From Acidobacteriota bacterium (GTDB lineage Bacteria > Acidobacteriota > Thermoanaerobaculia > UBA5066), in assembly GCA_029781975.1 (NCBI GenBank), contig JAKOVQ010000019.1, forward strand, positions 1 to 64,000: a stretch of 64,000 nucleotides of DNA. Direction: 5' to 3'. Shown one piece after another: positions 57,869 through 64,000 of the stretch. Under the pieces are notes generated by a model, which ran no database searches, was not told the origin of the DNA, and saw nothing but the letters and a program-made list of their open reading frames with translations. Position 1 is the stretch's first letter; the number at the start of each line of letters is the position of its first letter. The position numbers were made by a program, and so were the translations under genes.

Positions 57869-58636
57869 TCAGCGCCCCGTCCGCTCGCGGGCGGCGAGGA
57901 CCCCCTGGACGGCCTGCCTCAGGGCGGAGCGGGTGAGCGGCTTCCCTCCCGTGGCGGCGCCGCGGGACGCGGCGGCCGCGAGCGAAGGCCCGTTCGCGGG
58001 CGCGGGGAGCGGGTTCCCGGAGCCGTCGGAGTAGACGGGCTCGCCGATTCCCCTCGGCGCCGCCCGCTCCGTCGCGGTGGGGCCGACCCTCGGGGCGTCG
58101 CGCCGGAGGGTCACGGCGTCGAACCCGTCGGCCGCCTCCGTCGGCGCCAGGCGGGTCAGCTCGCCGTCGGGGCCGAGCGCGACGGCCCACCCCTCGGCGT
58201 CGAGGAGGATCCGCTCGCCGGTCGCCTCCTCGGTCACCTCGCGGAAGAGGCCCTGCTCGGCGCCGACGACCGGCGAGGCGTAGAGCCGTCGGAGGTCGTT
58301 CAGCGAGAGGACGTAGGTCGCCCCGACCTCGAGGCGCGGGACGTGCGACACGAGGATCGACCGGCCGTCCACGGTCCCTCCGGCGAAGCTCAGGACGACG
58401 GAGCGGAGGGAGGTCCCCTTCCAGGTCTCCTCGACCGTGACCTCGTAGTCGGTCCAGATCATCTTGTGCCCCTCGCCCCACCGGGTGGAGGAGGAGACGA
58501 CCGTCCCGACCAGGATCGTCCTTCCTCTGTCGACGACCTCCCCGAAGGTGAGCCTGCGGGCCAGGGCGGCCGCCGGCGGGGCGGTCGCGAGGACGACGAG
58601 CAGAGACAGCGCCAGGGCGCCGCGAGGGATCTTCAT
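57869..58636 (-). CDS. Exported protein, possibly NTR/TIMP-like fold
   Basis: A 255-residue protein with a clear signal peptide ('ALALSLLVVLATAPPAAALA'). The first half reads as a five-stranded barrel: 'RGRTILVGTVVSSSTRWGEG', 'TDYEVTVEETWKGTSLRSVV' and 'PRLEVGATYVLSLND'. This pattern of G-x-V strand, Y-x-V-x-V-E-x-x-W-K-G strand and Y-V-L strand is that of NTR/OB-like domains, the fold of TIMP inhibitors. The usual TIMP cysteines are absent, so the call is tentative. The second half is low-complexity and alanine-rich. It is co-transcribed with the metalloprotease 13 bases downstream. TATACT (58666-58661) and AAGGAGG lie upstream of the ATG. Confidence 0.5.
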   Translation of the reverse strand: MKIPRGALALSLLVVLATAPPAAALARRLTFGEVVDRGRTILVGTVVSSSTRWGEGHKMIWTDYEVTVEETWKGTSLRSVVLSFAGGTVDGRSILVSHVPRLEVGATYVLSLNDLRRLYASPVVGAEQGLFREVTEEATGERILLDAEGWAVALGPDGELTRLAPTEAADGFDAVTLRRDAPRVGPTATERAAPRGIGEPVYSDGSGNPLPAPANGPSLAAAASRGAATGGKPLTRSALRQAVQGVLAARERTGR

Positions 58637-58690
58637 ACCGGCCTCCTTGAAGGTGGCCGGAGTATAGGGAAGGGACCCCGATCGGACGAC

Positions 58691-58740
58691 GTCCGGCGTC
58701 GCCGAGCCCCGGGGTCGGCCCCGGGGGCGGCGACGCGGAC
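58691..58740 (-). terminator. Nested hairpin after the DAP decarboxylase gene
   Basis: GTCCG/CGGAC and CGTCGCC/GGCGACG form an outer stem around an inner GGGG-TCGG-CCCC stem. It begins 12 bases past the decarboxylase stop. There is no T-run. Confidence 0.5.
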
Positions 58741-58751
58741 GCCGGGGAGGC

Positions 58752-60170
58752 CTACCTCTTCGGGGCGGTGCCGCCGGCGGGGCGCGCGGGGCGGGCTCGC
58801 TCCTCGCCGCGGAAGAGGTCGTCGAAGGTCCCGCGGCGGCGGATGACGCGGACCGAGTCGCCGTCGACGAGGACCTCGGCCGGGAGCGGCCGGGAGTTGT
58901 ACTCGCTGGCCATCGAGAAGCCGTAGGCGCCCGCGTCGAGGATGACCATCAGGTCCCCGTCCTTGGCGGGAGGAAGCATCCGGTCGGCCCCGAGGATGTC
59001 GACCGTCTCGCAGACGTCGCCCGCCACGTCGACCTTCTCGAGCGGGCCGGTCTCGCCGACGAGGCGGATCCGGTGGTAGGCCTGGTACATCGCCGGCCGG
59101 ACGAGGGTGTTGAAGCCCGAGTCGACGTTGACGAAGGTCTTCACGGGCGTCTTCTTGATCGAGTTGACGCGGGTGACGAGGAAGCCCGACTGGGCGACGA
59201 GGAAGCGCCCCGGCTCGATCCAGAGGGCCGGCTCGTACCCCATCGCCTTCACCCCCTCGTCCCAGATCGGCTTCAGCGCCTTCGCCAGGTCGTCGGGCGT
59301 CATGACGGTCTCGCCGTCGTGGTAGGGGATGCCGATCCCTCCCCCGAGGTCGATGAAGCCGAGGGTGATGCCGAGCTTCTCCTTCAGCTCGGCCGCGAAG
59401 GCGAGCATCTTCTTCGCGGTCGCCTCGTAGCCCTCGGTCTCGGTGATCTGCGACCCGATGTGGCAGTGGGCCCCGACGATCTCGACGTGGGGGAGGGCCT
59501 TGGCCCGCTCGTAGGCGGAGAAGGCGATCCCCCCCTCGAGGTGCAGGCCGAACTTCGACTCGGAGATCCCGGTGTTGATCTGGTGGATCGTGTGCGGGTC
59601 GACCCCCGGGTTGATCCGGAAGGAGATCCGGGCCTTCCGCTTCAGGCGCGCGGCCGCGGCCTCGATCTGCTCGAGCTCCTCGCGCGAGTCGACGTTGAGG
59701 ATCGCCCCGCCCTTCACCGCCATCTCGATCTCGGCGGGGTTCTTCGAGGAGCTGGTGAAGAGGACGTCGCTCTCCTTCGCGCCGGCGGCGAGGGAGGCGA
59801 GGATCTCCCCCCTGGAGATGACCTCGGGAGCGAACCCCTCGTGGAAGAGGATCCTGAGGATCGCGAGGTTCGTGTTCGCCTTGACGGCGTAGTGGATCTT
59901 CAGCTTCGGGAAGCGGGAGGAGAAGGCGGCCTTCAGCTCGGCGGCCCGGGCGCGGATCGTCGCCGCGTCGTAGACGTAGAGCGGCGTCCCGAACTCCTTC
60001 GCGAGGCGTGTCGCCGCGGCGACGGCGGCGGGGCTCGCGGCGTCGTCGGCCCGGAGCCGCTCGAGCCCGTCGTGGAGCGTCGGCGGAGCTCCTCCGCGGG
60101 CGGGGGGCGCCAGGCAGACGGCGGCGGCCAGGACGGTGGCGATCGAGGTGACGAGGGCGAGTCGACGCAC
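58752..60170 (-). CDS. Diaminopimelate decarboxylase with a signal peptide
   Basis: A 472-residue PLP fold-III decarboxylase. The PLP lysine is in 'KIHYAVKANTNLAILRILF' (97). Other family motifs are 'HCHIGSQITETEGYEATAKK', 'GFIDLGGGIGIPYHDG', 'WIEPGRFLVAQSGFLVTRVN' and 'VAGDVCETVDILGADR' (active-site Cys, with the CES variant as CET). The end 'DAGAYGFSMASEYNSRPLPA' is typical of LysA. It starts with 'RRLALVTSIATVLAAAVCLA' plus PPARGGA, a convincing Sec signal absent from ordinary LysA. Periplasmic DAP released from murein peptides is the logical substrate. GTG at 60170 with AAGGAGG upstream. The lysA symbol is withheld because a biosynthetic role is doubtful. Confidence 0.85.
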   Translation of the reverse strand: MRRLALVTSIATVLAAAVCLAPPARGGAPPTLHDGLERLRADDAASPAAVAAATRLAKEFGTPLYVYDAATIRARAAELKAAFSSRFPKLKIHYAVKANTNLAILRILFHEGFAPEVISRGEILASLAAGAKESDVLFTSSSKNPAEIEMAVKGGAILNVDSREELEQIEAAAARLKRKARISFRINPGVDPHTIHQINTGISESKFGLHLEGGIAFSAYERAKALPHVEIVGAHCHIGSQITETEGYEATAKKMLAFAAELKEKLGITLGFIDLGGGIGIPYHDGETVMTPDDLAKALKPIWDEGVKAMGYEPALWIEPGRFLVAQSGFLVTRVNSIKKTPVKTFVNVDSGFNTLVRPAMYQAYHRIRLVGETGPLEKVDVAGDVCETVDILGADRMLPPAKDGDLMVILDAGAYGFSMASEYNSRPLPAEVLVDGDSVRVIRRRGTFDDLFRGEERARPARPAGGTAPKR

Positions 60171-60244
60171 GGGACCTCCTTGCACGGACGGTCGGTATTC
60201 TGGGGGCTCCACGCGCCGCGTGCCAGGGCGGCGGCGGGGCGCCC

Positions 60245-60250
60245 TAGAAT
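60245..60250 (+). promoter_or_regulatory. -10 box for leaderless LD-carboxypeptidase mRNA
   Basis: TAGAAT ends 7 bases before the ATG at 60258; CCGCGGA lies between and there is no ribosome-binding site. Confidence 0.5.
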
Positions 60251-60257
60251 CCGCGGA

Positions 60258-61370
60258 ATGCAGAGCCGCCGTCGATTCCTCGGGCACGCGACCCTCGCCT
60301 CGGTCGGAGCCTCGCTCGGCTCCGCCGCCGCCCCGTCCCTCGTCCCCGCCCTCTCCGCGGCCCTCGCCTCCTCCTCGCCCGCGGCGGCCGCCCCCGCCGT
60401 CCCGTCCGTCCGGCCGAAGGCGCTGGCGCCCGGGGCCACGGTGGCCCTCGTGTCACCGTCGAGCCCGGGGCGCGAGCCGGAGGTGACGGCCATCGCCGCC
60501 GAGGTCGTCGCTTCGCTGGGCTACAAGCCGAAGATGATGCCGCACGCCCTCGAGGAGACGATGTACCTCGCCGGGGCCGACGCCGACCGCGCCTCGGACC
60601 TGAACGCGGCCTTCAGGGACGACTCGGTCGACGCGGTCTGGTGCATCCGCGGGGGCTACGGCTCGAGCCGGATCCTCCCTCTCCTCGACTACGACGTCAT
60701 CCGGAAGAACCCCAAGCCGCTCCTCGGGTACAGCGACATCACGGCGCTCCTGAACGGCATCCACGCGAAGACGGGGCTCGTGACGTTCCACGGTCCGACG
60801 GCATCGGAGAACCTCTCCGAGTACACCGTCGCAGAGATGAAGAAGGTGATGACGCGGGTCGAGCCGGCCGGCGTCATCGCGGCCGCGCCCGCACCCTTTC
60901 CGCGGGAGGGCTTCGTCGACCGGGAGGACCGCCTCCGCCGGATCGTCCGAGGGAAGGCGCGCGGGATGCTGGTGGGCGGGAACATCTCCGTCTTCGACAC
61001 GCTCGTCGGGACGCCGTGGGAGCCCGACCTCAGGGGCCGGATCCTCTTCCTCGAGGAGGTGGGCGAGGAGCCCTACCGGATCGACCGCTGGCTGACCCAC
61101 CTCGTCCTGACGGGGCGGCTCCGGGGGCTCGCGGGGGTCGTCCTGGGGAAGTTCAAAGACTGCGGCCCGAAGGAGTTCCAGCCGAGCTTCAACGGCACCT
61201 GGTCGTGGCAGGAGGTGGCCGGCGACCGCTTCGGAGGTCTCGGGGTGCCCGTCCTCGCGGGGCTGAGGTTCGGCCACGTGACCGACAAGGCGACCCTGCC
61301 AGTCGGCTGCCTCGCCGAGCTCGACGTGGACGCCGGGACCCTCTCGCTCCTCGAGCCGGCCGTCAGCTGA
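60258..61370 (+). CDS. Tat-exported LD-carboxypeptidase (S66, LdcA/MccF family)
   Basis: A 370-residue serine peptidase of family S66. The twin-arginine signal is 'MQSRRRFLGHATLASVG'. The nucleophile Ser is in 'WCIRGGYGSSRILPLLDYDV' (136), followed by 'KPLLGYSDITALLNGIHAKT', 'GMLVGGNISVFDTLVGTPWE', the Glu in 'RILFLEEVGEEPYRIDRWLT' and the His in 'LRFGHVTDKATLPVGC'. LdcA removes D-Ala from murein tetrapeptides in the cytoplasm; export through Tat would move this step to the periplasm. It is divergent from the exported DAP decarboxylase and directly abuts the M28 peptidase gene. Confidence 0.88.
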   Translation: MQSRRRFLGHATLASVGASLGSAAAPSLVPALSAALASSSPAAAAPAVPSVRPKALAPGATVALVSPSSPGREPEVTAIAAEVVASLGYKPKMMPHALEETMYLAGADADRASDLNAAFRDDSVDAVWCIRGGYGSSRILPLLDYDVIRKNPKPLLGYSDITALLNGIHAKTGLVTFHGPTASENLSEYTVAEMKKVMTRVEPAGVIAAAPAPFPREGFVDREDRLRRIVRGKARGMLVGGNISVFDTLVGTPWEPDLRGRILFLEEVGEEPYRIDRWLTHLVLTGRLRGLAGVVLGKFKDCGPKEFQPSFNGTWSWQEVAGDRFGGLGVPVLAGLRFGHVTDKATLPVGCLAELDVDAGTLSLLEPAVS

Positions 61371-62804
61371 ATGGAGAGGGGCCGCCGACCGCTTCGCGCG
61401 GGCCTCGCGCTCGCCGCCGTCCTCCTTCCCGCTCCGGTCCCGGCGTGGGGGGCGGAGCCGCTGCCGTCCGCGACCCTCCGGGCGGCCGAGGCGCTCCGCG
61501 ACCGGGCGCTGGCCGAGGGGCGCGCGGCCGAATGGGCCCGCCGCCTCACGGACGAGGTGGGGCCGCGCCCGGCCGGATCGTCGGGGGACCGGGCGGCGGT
61601 GGCGTGGGGCGTGGCGCTCTTCCGGGAGCTGGGGTTCTCCGGCGTGCGGGCCGAGCCGGTCCCCGTGAAGGTCTGGACGCGGGGAGTCGAGACCGGTGAG
61701 ATCGTCGCCCCGTTCCCCCAGAGGCTCGTCCTGACGGCGCTCGGAGGGAGCGTCCCGACGCCGGAGGGCGGCCTCGAGGCGCAGGTCGTGAGGGTCGGCT
61801 CGCTCGAGGAGCTCGAGATGCGGGCCGCCGAGGCGCCGGACGCGTTTCGCGGCCGGATCGTCTTCATCGACCGGAGGACCGAGCGGACCGGCTCGGGCAT
61901 GGCCGGCTACGGGACGACCGTCGCCGTCCGGACGACGGGGGCGGCGAAGGCGGCGGCGCACGGCGCCGTGGGGGTCCTGATCCGGTCGATCGGCACCGAT
62001 TCGAACCGCCTCCCGCACACCGGGGTGATGGAGTACGCGGAGGGGGTGCCGAAGGTCCCGGCGGCGGCGCTCTCGGGCCCCGACGCGGACCTCCTCGCGC
62101 GGACGCTGCAGACGGGGCGGCCGGTCCGGGTCCGGCTCGTCCTGGGCTGTCACGACGAGCCGGACGGGGTCTCGGCCAACGTGGTCGGCGACGTGCCGGG
62201 ACGCGAGAGGCCCGAGGAGATCGTCCTCCTCGGCTGCCACCTCGACTCCTGGGACCTCGGGACGGGCGCGATCGACGACGCCGCCGGGTGCGGCATCGTC
62301 ATCGAGGCGGCGCGGCTCGTCGCCGCGAGCCCCCGCCGGCCGCTCCGGACGGTCCGCGTCGTCCTCTTCGCCGACGAGGAGAAGGGCGGGGCCGGCGGGC
62401 GGGCGTACCCGCGCGCCCACGCGGCCGAGCTCCCGCGGCACGTGGCCGCCTTCGAGGCCGACAGCGGGACCGGGCGCCCCCTCGGCCTCGGCTGGACCGC
62501 CGGGCCTCTCGCCGAGCCGTTCCTGGCGCAGGTCGCCGAGCTCCTCGCCCCTCTCGGCGCCGGCCGGCTGATCCCCGGGGGCGGGGGGGCGGACGTCTCG
62601 CCGCTGCGCGGCGCCGGGGTCCCGCTCCTTGGGCTCGACCAGGAGACGACGACGTACTTCGACGTCCACCACACGGCCAACGACACCTTCGACAAGATCG
62701 ACCCGGAGGCGCTCGCGAAGGACGCCGCCGCCCTGGTCGCGGCCGTCTACGCCGTCGCGGACGCTCCGGCGCCCCTCCCGAGGATCCCGCCGAAGGCCCC
62801 TTGA
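61371..62804 (+). CDS. Exported M28 aminopeptidase/carboxypeptidase Q-like
   Basis: A 477-residue zinc peptidase with a signal peptide ('AGLALAAVLLPAPVPAWGAE'). A PA domain is inserted at about 130-250 ('GRIVFIDRRTERTGSGMAGY'). The M28 core has 'VLLGCHLDSWDLGTGAIDDA' (His and bridging Asp), 'VVLFADEEKGGAGGRAY' (catalytic Glu pair), 'FEADSGTG' and 'TYFDVHHTANDTFDKIDPE' (last His ligand). Closest in layout to plasma glutamate carboxypeptidase, which cleaves dipeptides and small peptides. The ATG follows the LD-carboxypeptidase stop without a gap, so they form one operon and may act one after the other on short peptides. Confidence 0.88.
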   Translation: MERGRRPLRAGLALAAVLLPAPVPAWGAEPLPSATLRAAEALRDRALAEGRAAEWARRLTDEVGPRPAGSSGDRAAVAWGVALFRELGFSGVRAEPVPVKVWTRGVETGEIVAPFPQRLVLTALGGSVPTPEGGLEAQVVRVGSLEELEMRAAEAPDAFRGRIVFIDRRTERTGSGMAGYGTTVAVRTTGAAKAAAHGAVGVLIRSIGTDSNRLPHTGVMEYAEGVPKVPAAALSGPDADLLARTLQTGRPVRVRLVLGCHDEPDGVSANVVGDVPGRERPEEIVLLGCHLDSWDLGTGAIDDAAGCGIVIEAARLVAASPRRPLRTVRVVLFADEEKGGAGGRAYPRAHAAELPRHVAAFEADSGTGRPLGLGWTAGPLAEPFLAQVAELLAPLGAGRLIPGGGGADVSPLRGAGVPLLGLDQETTTYFDVHHTANDTFDKIDPEALAKDAAALVAAVYAVADAPAPLPRIPPKAP

Positions 62805-62822
62805 CGGGCGGCGGCGGGGTCT

Positions 62823-62839
62823 ATACCCTTGGGGGGTAT
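62823..62839. promoter_or_regulatory. CsoR-type copper operator
   Basis: ATACCC, five bases, GGGTAT: a perfect inverted repeat of the kind bound by CsoR repressors. It overlaps a TATACC -10 box and the csoR start codon, as expected for autoregulation relieved by Cu(I). Confidence 0.7.
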
Positions 62840-63134
62840 GGTACACGCCTCCGCCCGCCACGGCTCCCCTCCCGAAGACGTCCTCCCGCGCCTCTCCCGG
62901 ATCGAAGGGCAGGTCCGCGGCATCGCCCGGATGGTCGAGGAGAAGCGGTGGTGCCCCGACGTCCTGACGCAGATCTCCGCGGTGGAGGCGGCGCTCGCCC
63001 GCGTCAAGGAGCGGCTCCTCGAGGGCCATCTCGACCACTGCGTCGCCCGGATCCTCGCCACGGGCGAGGCGTCCGAGAAGAAGGCGGTGGTGGCGGAGGT
63101 CCTCGAGACGCTCAAGCGGGCGAACCCGAGGTGA
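62838..63134 (+). CDS. csoR: Copper-sensing repressor CsoR (DUF156)
   Basis: A 98-residue all-helical repressor. The DUF156 signature is 'RLSRIEGQVRGIARMVEEKR'. Cu(I) ligands are the Cys in 'KRWCPDVLTQISAVEAAL' and the H-x3-C of 'LLEGHLDHCVARIL', giving the Cys-His-Cys set of copper sensors rather than that of nickel or formaldehyde sensors. The ATG at 62838 is preferred over an upstream TTG because the operator overlaps it. The copper ATPase gene starts 9 bases after its stop, so CsoR should control both. Confidence 0.92.
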   Translation: MVHASARHGSPPEDVLPRLSRIEGQVRGIARMVEEKRWCPDVLTQISAVEAALARVKERLLEGHLDHCVARILATGEASEKKAVVAEVLETLKRANPR

Positions 63135-63142
63135 GGTGAATC

Positions 63143-64000
63143 GTGTCCACGAACGGTCTCCCGTCGCTCTCCGCGCTCCCGTCCCTCCCCGCGGCCGCAT
63201 CTCCCGGCGGAGCCGCGCCGCCGCCCGCCTTCGACGCGGGCCCGACCGTCGACCTCACCGTCGGCGGGATGCACTGCGCCTCCTGCGTCGCCCGGATCGA
63301 GAAGGCGCTCCAGGCGGTCCCCGGCGTCTCGGTCGCGGCGGTCGACCTCGTCTCCGGCCGCGCCCACGTCCGCCTGAAGGCGCCCGGGTCCTCCGGCGCC
63401 CTCCCGCCGCCCGAAGCGCTCGTCGCCGCGGTGAAGGACGCCGGGTACGACGCCGCGATCGTCGCGGCCGGCGCCGAGCCGGCCGCGGAGGCCGACGCGG
63501 AGCAGGCCGAGCGGGCGGCGCGCCTCGCCGACCTGAGGGGGCGCCTCGCCGTCGCCCTCGCGGTCGCGCTCCCCGTCGCGGCGCTCTCGATGCTGGACGT
63601 GACGTTCCCCGGCCGGAACGGCCTCTTCCTCGTCCTGACGGCGGTCGTCCTCGGCTACTCCGGGCGCGACTTCTTCGTCTCGGGACTTTCGGCCGCGCTC
63701 CGCGGGGCGCCGGACATGAACTCCCTCGTCGCCCTCGGCACGGGGACGGCGTTCCTGACGTCGGCGGCGGCGACCGTCGCCCCGGCGCTCTTCGCGGCGC
63801 ACGGCGCCCACGCGCCGGTCTACTACGAGGCCGCCGTCGTCGTCGTGGCCCTCGTCCTCCTCGGCCGCTTCCTCGAGGAGCGGGCGAAGGGGAAGGCGGG
63901 GGAGGCGATCCGCAGGCTCGCGTCGCTCGGCGCGCGGACGGCCCGCGTCGTGCGCGGCGGGGCGGAGACAGAGGTCCCGGCGGAGCGCGTCGCGAAGGGC
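63143..64000 (+). CDS. copA: Copper-translocating P-type ATPase, N-terminal part
   Basis: The first 286 codons of a P1B ATPase; the rest lies outside the window. After a proline/alanine-rich start there is one heavy-metal-associated domain with 'LTVGGMHCASCVARIEKALQ' (Cu(I) site CxxC). The first membrane segments then follow ('LAVALAVALPVAALSMLDV', 'GLFLVLTAVVLGYSG'), with the conserved 'GAPDMNSLVALGTGTAFLTS' and 'YYEAAVVVVALVLLGRFLEE' entering the actuator domain. The transmembrane CPC motif, the DKTG phosphorylation site and the ATP domain are not reached. It exports cytoplasmic copper. GTG start with GAGGTG upstream; in operon with csoR. Confidence 0.92.
   Translation, partial: MSTNGLPSLSALPSLPAAASPGGAAPPPAFDAGPTVDLTVGGMHCASCVARIEKALQAVPGVSVAAVDLVSGRAHVRLKAPGSSGALPPPEALVAAVKDAGYDAAIVAAGAEPAAEADAEQAERAARLADLRGRLAVALAVALPVAALSMLDVTFPGRNGLFLVLTAVVLGYSGRDFFVSGLSAALRGAPDMNSLVALGTGTAFLTSAAATVAPALFAAHGAHAPVYYEAAVVVVALVLLGRFLEERAKGKAGEAIRRLASLGARTARVVRGGAETEVPAERVAKG

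Overview
The window is very GC-rich (roughly 70% or more, with almost every third codon position G or C). It looks like a chromosomal segment of a diderm, soil- or sediment-type bacterium. An Acidobacteriota member is the best guess: there is an Oar-like TonB-dependent receptor with an N-terminal carboxypeptidase-regulatory domain, a tricorn-like S41 protease, a sulfatase-fold/TPR lipoprotein, many Sec, Tat and lipoprotein signals, and compact operons with 4-base ATGA/GTGA overlaps. This placement is inferred from gene content; no rRNA or tRNA gene is visible. Because of the composition, very long open frames run antisense to real genes, and these were discarded.

Layout. 1-4.3 kb is a scarred region: a cut-off FAD-linked oxidase, two IS91-like transposase remnants sharing an end sequence, an exported alpha/beta hydrolase and a DUF1801 protein. 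4.3-21.3 kb is mostly housekeeping and stress: an ABC-F ATPase, a glycosyltransferase/methyltransferase divergent pair, the giant S41 protease, a single-domain globin, a zinc-ribbon protein with a partner, MsrA, a three-subunit molybdenum hydroxylase operon, a TIGR01777 protein and small exported proteins. 21.3-36.7 kb is the most coherent block. It holds SppA; an SH3b-NlpC/P60-beta-lactamase-fold fusion; a Tat-exported dipeptide epimerase; a beta-lactamase-fold/amidase lipoprotein; a COG4299/DUF5009 membrane protein; an esterase; a NagA-like deacetylase; MurQ; a MurK/NagK-like kinase; and an Oar-like receptor. 36.9-50.2 kb carries the sulfatase-fold/TPR lipoprotein, GDPD, a fused 2-oxoacid dehydrogenase E1, a secreted sugar-dehydrogenase-like protein, hydrolases, a nitrilase, a MetPS-type transporter with its tiny subunit, and a TerB-like protein. 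50.3-54.7 kb is a NagZ lipoprotein translationally coupled to a serine-hydrolase/NamZ (DUF1343) fusion. 54.8-64 kb has a matrixin-like metalloprotease, an exported beta-barrel-like protein, an exported diaminopimelate decarboxylase, a Tat-exported LD-carboxypeptidase, an M28 peptidase, CsoR and the start of a CopA-type copper ATPase.

How they fit together. The sugar hydrolases (NagZ, NamZ), amidase, NlpC/P60 endopeptidase, Ala-Glu epimerase, LD-carboxypeptidase and DAP decarboxylase all carry export signals, while the kinase, etherase and deacetylase do not. The simplest reading is that peptidoglycan fragments are dismantled outside the cytoplasm to free sugars and amino acids. The amino sugars would then be imported (candidates: the DUF5009 protein and the Oar-like receptor) and fed through MurK, MurQ and NagA. 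This is an inference from signals and families and is the main finding.

A second window-wide signal is promoter placement. At about ten unrelated genes a -10-like hexamer ends exactly 6 or 7 bases before the start codon with no ribosome-binding site between, as expected for leaderless mRNAs. A third is a roughly 480-residue C-terminal module shared by two otherwise unrelated secreted proteins.
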